DNA of 5,693 nt from the NCBI GenBank assembly GCA_023389535.1, contig JAEWEH010000366.1, forward strand, positions 1 to 5,693, written 5' to 3'. A program made the position numbers and the translations under genes. The notes beneath the pieces were generated by a model. That model saw nothing but the letters and a program-made list of their open reading frames with translations. It searched no databases and was not told the origin of the DNA. Positions 1 to 5,149 of this stretch are shown here, in pieces (position 1 is the stretch's first letter; each line of letters starts with the position of its first letter). The DNA is from Pseudomonadota bacterium. Lineage in GTDB: Bacteria; Pseudomonadota; Gammaproteobacteria; Burkholderiales; Burkholderiaceae_B.

Positions 1-533
1 GCGCGCTGGTCGAGGGCGGCGTACGCAGCCTGGAGATCACCTTGCGCTCGGACGCAGCCCTGCAAGCGATACGGCTCATCCGCCGCGAAGTGCCGGAGGC
101 GCTGGTGGGTGTGGGCACGGTGCGCACCGCGGACCAGTTCAAGGCAGCCGTTGATGCGGGGGCAAGCTTCGCCGTCAGTCCAGGCCTGACCCCGGCACTG
201 GCCGAAGCCGCAGCGGCCGCCGGCATTCCTTTCCTGCCCGGTGTCGCCACCGCGTCGGAATCGATGTATGCCGCCGACCAGGGCTTTACGGTGCAAAAGC
301 TTTTTCCCGCTGAGGCCGTGGGCGGCATGGGACTGCTGAAAGCGCTATACGGCCCGCTGCCCGATATTGTCTTCTGCCCCACGGGCGGCATCAACGCCGC
401 CAATGCCCGGCAATACCTGGACCTGCCCAACGTCAAGTGCGTGGGTGGATCCTGGCTCACGCCGGAATCCGCCGTGGCGCAAGGACAATGGGACGTCATT
501 ACGGGCCTGGCTCGGCAGGCATGCGAGCTGTAG
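1..533 (+). CDS. eda: KDPG aldolase (2-keto-3-deoxy-6-phosphogluconate aldolase), 5' end cut by window edge
   Basis: Class I aldolase that splits 2-keto-3-deoxy-6-phosphogluconate into pyruvate and glyceraldehyde 3-phosphate in the cytoplasm, the last step of the Entner-Doudoroff pathway. The open frame runs from the first full codon at position 3 to TAG at 531-533, giving 176 residues. Seen directly: [11 protein letters not shown], whose Glu (codon 33-35) matches the catalytic Glu45 of E. coli Eda; VGVGTV; the SPGLT loop; KLFPAE, whose Lys (297-299) is the Schiff-base lysine; and the phosphate-binding stretches CPTGGI and GGSWL. Compared with the ~213-residue E. coli enzyme, about 34 N-terminal residues lie upstream of the window, so the TTG at 42 is an internal codon and not a start. 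The gene converges on the Bug receptor gene. Some relatives also cleave 4-hydroxy-2-oxoglutarate or the galacto-isomer KDPGal. The KDPG call is supported by the nearby 2-ketogluconate genes, but specificity cannot be read from the sequence. Confidence 0.93.
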   Translation, partial: ALVEGGVRSLEITLRSDAALQAIRLIRREVPEALVGVGTVRTADQFKAAVDAGASFAVSPGLTPALAEAAAAAGIPFLPGVATASESMYAADQGFTVQKLFPAEAVGGMGLLKALYGPLPDIVFCPTGGINAANARQYLDLPNVKCVGGSWLTPESAVAQGQWDVITGLARQACEL

Positions 534-556
534 CGACTCTGGGCCGATCAAGTGCA

Positions 557-582
557 GCGGCAAACCGGCCTGGCCGGGCCGC
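557..582. terminator. GC-rich hairpin between convergent genes, possible bidirectional terminator
   Basis: The 61-bp gap between the eda stop and the receptor-gene stop contains nested inverted repeats. The outer arm GCGGC (557-561) pairs with GCCGC (578-582). The inner arm CCGGCC (565-570) pairs with GGCCGG (572-577). AAA (562-564) is bulged on one side. Formally the inner stem leaves a 1-nt loop, so in RNA the innermost pairs must open. The hairpin is strong, and its location suits terminating transcription from both sides. No T-run follows it on either strand, so it is not a canonical intrinsic terminator. It may instead act as an RNA 3'-end stabiliser. Confidence 0.45.
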
Positions 583-594
583 AAGCCCGACCGG

Positions 595-1560
595 TCAATC
601 CAGCTGTATACCCGCCTCGTCAATGACGCGAGCCCATTTCTCCGCATCTTTCTTGACCAGCGCAGCAAGCTCTTCCGGCGAGCCCGACACGAACTCGACG
701 CCCTGGGCCTCGAATTTGCGATTCAATTCCGGATTTTCCAGTGCCTTCCTGACGGCGGCATTCAAAGTCTGCAACACGTCATCAGGCGTGCCGTGCTTAG
801 CAAACAGACCATACCAAGTGGTGTATTCCATTCCAGGCAAGCCCGATTGCGAAATCACCGGCAGCTTGGACGTGACCGCGCCATCGCTGGGAGCGCTCAT
901 GCCCAGCGCCTTGATCGCGCCTTTATCCATCATGGGCTTCAGCGACGGCATGCTGCTGAACAAGGCTTGGACCTCTCCCGATGCCAGGTCGGCGATGACC
1001 TGCGACGTTCCCCGATACGGAACGTGAACAACATCCACTTTAGCTTGGCTCTTGAATAGTTCCATGCCCAAATGCGCCACCCCACCGACACCGGCTGAAC
1101 CGAAATTCACCTTGCCAGGATGGGCTCGGGCGTAGTCGACCAAGTCCTGCACGGAATTTACAGGCAGGCTTGCATTGACCACCAGGACATGCGGGCTTTG
1201 CGTGAGCTGGCTGATCGGCGACAAGAGGTCCAGCACATTCTTGTCCTTCATGGCTTTCGATGGAATCGTCATATTCCCCGATGCCGGCATCAGCAGCGTA
1301 TAGCCATCCGCGGGAGCGCCCAGCAGTTGATTCAAGGCCGGGACGCCATGCCCACCGCCCGCATTCACCACGACGATGGGCTGCCCGATTTCCTTGCCGA
1401 CAACTTCTGCGATCTCGCGTCCTACCAGATCGGCGGGCCCGCCCGCCGCAAACGGAATGATCATGCGTACCGGACGTTCGGGGTAGGCGGCCCACGCGGC
1501 TGTTCCGGCCAATAACGAACTTATTGCCAGCATTCCGGCCAAAATGTGTCTGCACTTCAT
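595..1560 (-). CDS. Bug-family (TctC-like) periplasmic tricarboxylate/organic-acid binding receptor
   Basis: Extracytoplasmic solute receptor of the Bug/TctC family (tripartite tricarboxylate transporter type), 321 residues, the usual length. Residues 1-24 form a Sec signal peptide: basic start MKCRH, a hydrophobic core, and probable cleavage after AWA (22-24). The mature part opens with YPERPVRMIIPF, the family hallmark. It continues with PFAAGGPADLVGR (36-48, binding loop with Asp44), DGYTLL (85-90), NFGSAGVGGVAHL (152-164) and VPYRGTSQ (180-187). The segment that normally reads like ENRPGAGG is VNAGGGHG here (65-72), which may change ligand choice. The ATG at 1558-1560 follows AAGGAG (1569-1574) by 8 nt, so the start is secure. 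It lies 59 bp downstream of the GalB-like gene on the same strand, so co-transcription is likely. No TctA/TctB membrane genes are visible; orphan Bug genes are common in Alcaligenaceae. The ligand is unknown. A carboxylate handled by the GalB-like enzyme is a reasonable guess. Confidence 0.92.
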   Translation of the reverse strand: MKCRHILAGMLAISSLLAGTAAWAAYPERPVRMIIPFAAGGPADLVGREIAEVVGKEIGQPIVVVNAGGGHGVPALNQLLGAPADGYTLLMPASGNMTIPSKAMKDKNVLDLLSPISQLTQSPHVLVVNASLPVNSVQDLVDYARAHPGKVNFGSAGVGGVAHLGMELFKSQAKVDVVHVPYRGTSQVIADLASGEVQALFSSMPSLKPMMDKGAIKALGMSAPSDGAVTSKLPVISQSGLPGMEYTTWYGLFAKHGTPDDVLQTLNAAVRKALENPELNRKFEAQGVEFVSGSPEELAALVKKDAEKWARVIDEAGIQLD

Positions 1561-1583
1561 ATTTCTGTCTCCTTGAGTTCAGC

Positions 1584-1627
1584 GTTCAAAAAATCAATTT
1601 GCCGCGTAGCGCCATCTGTTCAAAAAA
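1584..1627. repeat. Short direct repeat with A-tracts around the galB-like stop codon
   Basis: GTTCAAAAAA occurs at 1584-1593 and again at 1618-1627, 34 bp apart. The right copy includes the stop codon of the GalB-like gene (TCA at 1620-1622, read as TGA on the minus strand) and its last two Phe codons. The left copy lies in the gap before the receptor gene. No convincing stem precedes the T-runs on the coding strand, so this is recorded as a repeat and not as a terminator. It may be chance or a small local duplication. Confidence 0.4.
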
Positions 1628-2327
1628 ACGACGCGCGGGCTGCGGGAAAAATAGTCTGATAGGCTTCGCCATACATCGAAGCCTTCTGTGCGCGGCGCCC
1701 GCCTTGCGCGCCCCGCTGCAGCGCGACACGCTCGTAGTAAGCCCACAAATTCTTTTGCGTAGCCATGGCGTGCATCGCACTTAGCTTTTTTTCCCAGACC
1801 GGGGTGATGTCCAGGATGGTATCGGGCTTGAAGCCGCACAGTTCCGGTTGATGCGGCTCGAAACACAACACTTGCGGCGGCTGGATGAAATCCGCGCCAT
1901 GGCCCGGCGCAATGGCCTTCATGCGAGCGCCCAGCACCATGTTGAAGGTCCGGCAGTGGTCCAGATTGGACGGATCTTTCTCGGGATGCGTGATAACCAC
2001 CTGAGGCTTAGCCGTGCGCAATACCTGGGACAGCCTATCGACGGTCTCAGCGGTTTCAGGCAAGGGATAGTCGCCGAGATCATAGAAGTGAAGCGCTTGC
2101 ACCCCCAATAAGTCCGCGGCACGCTCCGCTTCAGCGCGCCGGATCGCCTTGATGGCGTCGCGATCGCCCTGCGTAGACCAGGCGGCATTCGACTCGCCGT
2201 TCTCGCCGTAGCTTAAACATACCAGTTGCACTGGAATGCCTTGTTCCGCATGTAAGGCAATGGCCCCGCCGCAGCGCCATACGAAGTCCCCTACATGCGC
2301 CGTGACCACCACTATCGACTTGTTCAC
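1620..2327 (-). CDS. galB: PIG-L superfamily protein of the GalB type (4-oxalomesaconate / 4-carboxy-2-hydroxymuconate hydratase-like)
   Basis: Cytoplasmic zinc enzyme of the LmbE/PIG-L fold, 235 residues from a GTG start at 2325-2327. True deacetylases carry HPDD near the N-terminus. Here the motif is AHVGDFVWRCGG (10-21), keeping metal ligands His11 and Asp14 but with Gly13 where the deacetylase catalytic Asp sits. His124 in NLDH is the likely third ligand. SYGENGES (39-46), YDLGDYPL (82-89), EPHQPE (157-162) and the LWAYYERVALQRG stretch (194-206) resemble, from recalled family features, Pseudomonas putida GalB. GalB hydrates a gallate/protocatechuate 4,5-cleavage intermediate. No partner aldolase or dioxygenase is in view, so the substrate is unproven, and databases may label this a PIG-L deacetylase. 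It is first in a unit with the Bug receptor and is divergent from the IclR gene. The frame stays open upstream to 2603, but that part overlaps iclR and its promoter. The GTG has an ideally placed ribosome site. Confidence 0.85.
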   Translation of the reverse strand: MNKSIVVVTAHVGDFVWRCGGAIALHAEQGIPVQLVCLSYGENGESNAAWSTQGDRDAIKAIRRAEAERAADLLGVQALHFYDLGDYPLPETAETVDRLSQVLRTAKPQVVITHPEKDPSNLDHCRTFNMVLGARMKAIAPGHGADFIQPPQVLCFEPHQPELCGFKPDTILDITPVWEKKLSAMHAMATQKNLWAYYERVALQRGAQGGRRAQKASMYGEAYQTIFPAARASFF

Positions 2328-2335
2328 TATCAGAT

Positions 2336-2339
2336 CTCC
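2336..2339 (-). promoter_or_regulatory. Ribosome binding site that fixes the GTG start of the galB-like gene
   Basis: On the minus strand AAAGGGAG lies at 2336-2343. Its GGAG core (2336-2339) is 8 nt before the GTG at 2325-2327. No in-frame ATG is available nearby, and longer versions of the frame would start inside the divergent regulator gene. The residues after this GTG (NKSIVVVTAH) are where the family's first beta strand begins, so sequence and family length agree on this start. Confidence 0.8.
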
Positions 2340-2354
2340 CTTTGAAGTAAGTCC

Positions 2355-2382
2355 ATTATATAAATAGAAATGCCGTTGTATA
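2355..2382 (-). promoter_or_regulatory. Probable sigma-70 promoter of the galB-like/Bug unit
   Basis: On the minus strand there is a perfect -10 box, TATAAT, at 2355-2360. A 4/6 match to the -35 box, TATACA, lies at 2377-2382, 16 bp upstream. Transcription would start near 2348, giving a leader of about 20 nt before the GTG. The -35 element lies inside the inverted repeat 2374-2392, so a protein bound there should affect this promoter. The -10 is convincing. The -35 is weak, as expected of an activator-dependent or regulated promoter. Confidence 0.55.
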
Positions 2383-2392
2383 CTGTACAACG
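2374..2392. promoter_or_regulatory. Perfect 7-bp inverted repeat, likely operator for the divergent IclR regulator
   Basis: CGTTGTA (2374-2380), spacer TACTG (2381-2385), TACAACG (2386-2392): every base of the arms is complementary. It lies in the 102-bp region between divergent start codons. It covers the weak -35 of the minus-strand promoter and contains a TATACT hexamer usable as a plus-strand -10 for the regulator gene. IclR proteins bind short palindromes of about this size in such divergent regions, often repressing their own gene. The match to this regulator is an inference from location. Confidence 0.6.
2379..2384 (+). promoter_or_regulatory. Possible -10 box for the iclR-family gene
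   Basis: TATACT on the plus strand matches the -10 consensus at 5 of 6 positions. It would place the transcription start near 2391, about 38 nt before the regulator's ATG. No good -35 is seen at 16-18 bp upstream (the best is about TTATAT at 2356-2361, a 2/6 match). The hexamer is embedded in the palindrome, which would suit autorepression. It may be an accidental product of the palindrome's sequence. Confidence 0.3.
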
Positions 2393-2429
2393 ATTGCAAT
2401 AACGGGGCTGGCCATGCAGGAGATCGACT

Positions 2430-3134
2430 ATGAGTAATGACGGTGTAATTGCCGTAGAACGCGCGCTCAGCGTTCTGGATTGTTTCAAACCAGGGTCGGA
2501 CAGACTGACGCTGGCCCAATTGTCTGACCGCCTGCCCCTGCATAAAACCACAGTGTTCCGGCTGCTGAATTCGTTGGCGCGCTGCGGTTACGTCGTACGC
2601 CACGGCGACGGCAAATACTCCCTGGGCCCGCGCGTGCTCTATCTGGGACGGGTATATGAAAAAAGCTTCGATCTGGCTGACACGGTCGAGCCAATACTGG
2701 TCAGACTGTCGGAGCAGACCGGTGAAAGCACGTCCTACTATATCGAGAATGGCAGCGACGGGTCGCGGCTTTGCCTATTCAGGCATCAGCCCCATGAAGG
2801 CCTGCATCGGCAGATTCTGGCGGGGACAGTCATGCCTCCAGATGATTCTGCCACAGGCAGGATATTCAATATCTGGGCACGGGGAGGGGATCGCGGCGAC
2901 GAAGCCCTGCCCTTCTTTTCCTGCGGAATCCGCGATCCCTATACCTCGTCCTGGTCCACCCCCATCATCGGCCATGATGACCAATTCGCGGGGGCTTTGA
3001 CGCTGGCCGGCCTGTCTGAAAGACTACAGTCGGCGGATGCCAGGCACTACACGGCAGCCCTGATGTCGGCCGCGGATGAACTGTCGTCGCGGCTGGGCGC
3101 GACAAGAGCCATGCGCGACGCAGTGTTTGGGTAA
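2430..3134 (+). CDS. IclR-family transcriptional regulator
   Basis: DNA-binding regulator of 234 residues, slightly short for the family (usually about 250-270). The N-terminal winged helix-turn-helix spans roughly residues 6-70. LTLAQLSDRLPLHKTTVFRL (26-45) gives the helix-turn-helix, and YVVRHGDGKYSLG (54-66) gives the wing. A linker helix (70-90) leads to the GAF-like effector domain, with TGESTSYYIE (97-106), ATGRIFNIW (131-139) and STPIIG (166-171). The interval between the TGR turn and STPIIG is about 35 residues, shorter than I expect for typical members, so the ligand pocket is compact. The ATG at 2430 follows AGGAGA (2418-2423) with 7 nt after the GGAG core, so the start is well supported. 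The gene is divergent from the galB-like/Bug unit and probably regulates it through the palindrome at 2374-2392. It could also act on the kgu genes, with which it converges 27 bp downstream. The effector is unknown, presumably an acid intermediate of one of these pathways. Confidence 0.92.
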   Translation: MSNDGVIAVERALSVLDCFKPGSDRLTLAQLSDRLPLHKTTVFRLLNSLARCGYVVRHGDGKYSLGPRVLYLGRVYEKSFDLADTVEPILVRLSEQTGESTSYYIENGSDGSRLCLFRHQPHEGLHRQILAGTVMPPDDSATGRIFNIWARGGDRGDEALPFFSCGIRDPYTSSWSTPIIGHDDQFAGALTLAGLSERLQSADARHYTAALMSAADELSSRLGATRAMRDAVFG

Positions 3135-3161
3135 GCGCAGGGGAAACGCGCGAGCCCGACG

Positions 3162-4127
3162 CTATGCGGGATAGGCCGCCAGCGGCGGTTTGCCGTCCAG
3201 CGCCAGCAACAAATTGGTGGTGGCCATGTCCGCCATGGCTTGACGGGTTTCATGGGTGGCGGAGCCTATGTGCGGCAACGGCAGCACTTTGGGGTGATCA
3301 CGCAACGGGGAATCTGCAGGCAGCGGCTCGATGTCGAACACATCCAGCCCCGCAGCCCGCAAGGTGCCCCGGTCCAGCGCATCCAGCAGCGCCTCTTCCT
3401 GGACGATGGGGCCGCGCGCGCCGTTGATCAAAATGGCGCCCGGCTTCATGGCGGCGAACTCCCGCGGCCCGATCATGCCGCGGGTCTGGTCGGTCAAAGG
3501 CAGCATGATCACGACAAAGTCGGATGACTCCAGCAGTTCGGCCAAGGTGACCGCGCGTGCCTTGCCTTCCGGCAACCCGCTAGGCGCCGGGGTGCGCGTG
3601 TGATAGAGCACCGGCATATCGAAACCCAGGGCCGCGCGGCGCGCCAGCGCCCGGCCAATGCGGCCATAGCCCACAATGCCCATGGTTTTGCCATGGACAT
3701 CCCAGCCGTATAGGTCTTCGCCTATATTGCGCTTCCAGCGCCCCTGCTGCACATAGCGGCCCAGTTCGAGAATGCGACGGCTGGTGCCGAGCACCATGGC
3801 GAACAGCAAATCGGCCACCGTCTCCGTCAGCACCCCTGGCGTGTGGCACAGAGTAATACCGCGCCGCTGCAACGCGTCCAGCTGGAAACTGTCGATCCCC
3901 ACCGAGATGCTGGACACGACTTCGAGACGGCGTGTCCGCGACAGCACGGCTTCGTCTATCGGGTAGCTCGAACCTATCATGCCTTGCGCCTGCGGCAGCG
4001 CATCGAGAAAGGCTTGTTCCTGGCCCGGCGTGCGTGGATACGCCAGGACAACATCATGCTGCGCGCGTATGCGCTCCAGTTGCGCGGGCGGCAGATCTCG
4101 ATACACCAACACCTGTTTACGGCTCAT
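3162..4127 (-). CDS. kguD: D-2-hydroxyacid dehydrogenase, KguD/GhrB type (2-ketogluconate(-6-phosphate) reductase)
   Basis: NAD(P)-dependent reductase of the D-isomer-specific 2-hydroxyacid dehydrogenase family, 321 residues, close to E. coli GhrB (324). In Pseudomonas, KguD reduces 2-keto-6-phosphogluconate to 6-phosphogluconate; GhrB/TkrA reduces 2-ketogluconate, glyoxylate and hydroxypyruvate. Seen here: TETVADLLFAMVLGTSRR (101-118), the Rossmann motif GYGRIG (153-158), and the catalytic triad Arg238 (GARGP), Glu267 (DIEP) and His286 (PHIGSATHETR). The second Rossmann strand ends YHTRTP (175-180) with Arg178 and no acidic residue, which favours NADPH (inference). The ATG at 4125-4127 is chosen over an in-frame ATG at 4184 because it has GGAG 6 nt upstream and begins the family core MSRKQVLVYRDLP. 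It is third in a kguE-kguK-kguD unit, 77 bp after kguK. Whether the substrate is phosphorylated cannot be settled from sequence; the neighbouring kinase favours the phosphorylated form. Confidence 0.88.
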   Translation of the reverse strand: MSRKQVLVYRDLPPAQLERIRAQHDVVLAYPRTPGQEQAFLDALPQAQGMIGSSYPIDEAVLSRTRRLEVVSSISVGIDSFQLDALQRRGITLCHTPGVLTETVADLLFAMVLGTSRRILELGRYVQQGRWKRNIGEDLYGWDVHGKTMGIVGYGRIGRALARRAALGFDMPVLYHTRTPAPSGLPEGKARAVTLAELLESSDFVVIMLPLTDQTRGMIGPREFAAMKPGAILINGARGPIVQEEALLDALDRGTLRAAGLDVFDIEPLPADSPLRDHPKVLPLPHIGSATHETRQAMADMATTNLLLALDGKPPLAAYPA

Positions 4128-4133
4128 GCATGG

Positions 4134-4137
4134 CTCC
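4134..4137 (-). promoter_or_regulatory. Ribosome binding site selecting the kguD start at 4127
   Basis: On the minus strand GGGAG lies at 4134-4138 (core GGAG 4134-4137), 6 nt before the ATG at 4125-4127. A second ATG at 4129-4131 is out of frame, and the in-frame ATG at 4182-4184 has no such site and would add 19 unconserved-looking residues. The site therefore fixes the 321-residue product. Confidence 0.75.
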
Positions 4138-4155
4138 CTGGCTGTAGATGCATGC

Positions 4156-4180
4156 GGCCTCGTCCAACCCGACGACGGCC
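4156..4180 (-). other. Stem-loop in the kguK-kguD intercistronic gap
   Basis: Within the 77-bp gap, GGCC (4156-4159) and TCGTC (4160-4164) pair with GACGA (4171-4175) and GGCC (4177-4180). This leaves a single bulged C at 4176 and a 6-nt loop (4165-4170), for a 9-bp stem. CATGCGGC also occurs as a direct repeat at 4151-4158 and 4182-4189, flanking the stem. No T-run follows, so this is not a classic terminator. In an operon such a stem could be an RNA processing or stability element that sets the kguD level. Confidence 0.45.
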
Positions 4181-4195
4181 TCATGCGGCTTGATG

Positions 4196-4217
4196 ATAAC
4201 CGGTCTAATAACCGGTC
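4196..4217. repeat. Tandem 10-bp repeat spanning the kguK stop codon
   Basis: ATAACCGGTC occurs at 4196-4205 and 4208-4217, a period of 12 bp. Read on the minus strand, the kguK end is ACC GGT TAT TAG followed by ACC GGT TAT again. A four-codon unit including the stop therefore looks duplicated, leaving the protein end (TGY) unchanged. This is most simply a small tandem duplication. Confidence 0.6.
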
Positions 4218-5149
4218 GCATCCAATTCAGCGCGCGTGGGCAGGCCTTCGGTATCGCCCAACACCTGCACGGCGCGCGCCCCTATCCAGGCCCCGCGCTC
4301 GACAGCTTGGCGCAGGCCGCGACCTTCCAGCAAGCCGCTGATGACACCCACGGCAAAGCCATCGCCCGCACCCACGGTGTCCACCACCTTCTTCACGGGG
4401 CAGCCCGGTACATAGACGCCTTGTCCCCCATCGTCAAAATAGGCCCCGTCGGGACCGAGCTTGATAACCACCAGCTTGGCGCCCTGATCCAGGTAGAACC
4501 GCGCCACGCCCTCGGGCGTGTCGCGTCCCGTCAGCAAGCGCCCCTCTTCCATACCGGGGAATACCCAGTCCGCGCCGCGCGCCAATTCATTGATGCCTGC
4601 GCGCATATGGTCGGCGGACGCCCACAAGGTGGGTCGCAGATTGGGGTCGAAAGAAACCGTCTTGCCCGCCGCGCGCATCAGCGCCATGCTGCGGCGGGAT
4701 ACCTGATAGCAGTTGTCCGAGATGGCGGCGAACACGCCGGTGCTGTGCAAGTGGCGCGCGCCGCACAGCCACGCTTCGTCGATTTCTTCAGGCTGCATCT
4801 GGCTGGCCGCCGAACCCTTGCGATGGTATTCGACCGGAGGATCGCTGCCGTCCTCGACACGTCCCTTGAACTGCATGGCCGTGCGCTGGCCGGCATCGCA
4901 TGTCACGTGCGAACAGTCTATGCCCTCGCGCTGCATCTCGGCCAGCAGGTAGCGGCCCATGGAGTCCGCGCCCAGCCGGCTGGCCCAGCCCACTTTGAAT
5001 CCCAGGCGGGCCAGGCCGATGGCCACATTGGTTTCCGCGCCGGCGGTGCGCTTGTAAAAGGCCTGGGCCTGCTCGATCGGGCCAGGGCGGTCGGCGACGA
5101 GCATCATCATGGCTTCACCAAAAGTCACCACATCCAAAGCGGCGCTCAT
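4205..5149 (-). CDS. kguK: PfkB-family sugar-acid kinase, 2-ketogluconate kinase (KguK) or 2-keto-3-deoxygluconate kinase
   Basis: Cytoplasmic ribokinase/PfkB-family kinase of 314 residues, a normal length. It starts VTFGEAMMMLVADRPG (8-23). It has the first PfkB signature around AGAETNVAIGLARLG (36-50), a substrate-side stretch VEYHRKGSAAS (106-116), SFDPNLRP (166-173), and the second signature DTVGAGDGFAVG (257-268). Asp263 is the catalytic base, and the GAG before it forms the anion hole. KguK phosphorylates 2-ketogluconate at C6; the close relative KdgK phosphorylates 2-keto-3-deoxygluconate to KDPG, so motifs alone do not separate the two. The order kguE-kguK-kguD favours KguK, while the nearby eda leaves KdgK open. 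The ATG (5147-5149) overlaps the upstream gene's TGA in ATGA, which points to translational coupling. GGAG (5158-5161) lies 8 nt upstream. The stop is TAG at 4205-4207, within a short tandem repeat. Confidence 0.9.
   Translation of the reverse strand: MSAALDVVTFGEAMMMLVADRPGPIEQAQAFYKRTAGAETNVAIGLARLGFKVGWASRLGADSMGRYLLAEMQREGIDCSHVTCDAGQRTAMQFKGRVEDGSDPPVEYHRKGSAASQMQPEEIDEAWLCGARHLHSTGVFAAISDNCYQVSRRSMALMRAAGKTVSFDPNLRPTLWASADHMRAGINELARGADWVFPGMEEGRLLTGRDTPEGVARFYLDQGAKLVVIKLGPDGAYFDDGGQGVYVPGCPVKKVVDTVGAGDGFAVGVISGLLEGRGLRQAVERGAWIGARAVQVLGDTEGLPTRAELDATGY

Noticed and set aside
367..1059. 230-codon plus-strand frame overlapping the end of eda and the Bug gene
   Set aside because: It overlaps two genes with clear family motifs. 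The product is rich in Arg, His and Ser, as typical of shadow frames, and there is no ribosome site.
1584..1620. Intrinsic terminator between the galB-like and Bug genes, with a T-run on the minus strand
   Set aside because: The T-run is real, but only a 3-bp stem precedes it, and the next gene is on the same strand with a close ribosome site. Co-transcription is more likely.
2328..2603. N-terminal extension of the galB-like gene to an upstream start at 2603
   Set aside because: It would run through the divergent promoter region and the regulator's coding start. The GTG at 2327 has a strong ribosome site and fits the family N-terminus.
3135..3161. Terminator in the 27-bp gap between the convergent regulator and kguD genes
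   Set aside because: Only a 4-5 bp GCGC-type pairing with no T-run is present; it is too weak to call.
4128..4184. Longer kguD starting at the ATG at 4184
   Set aside because: The extra 19 residues lack family character, and the GGAG site points to the ATG at 4127.
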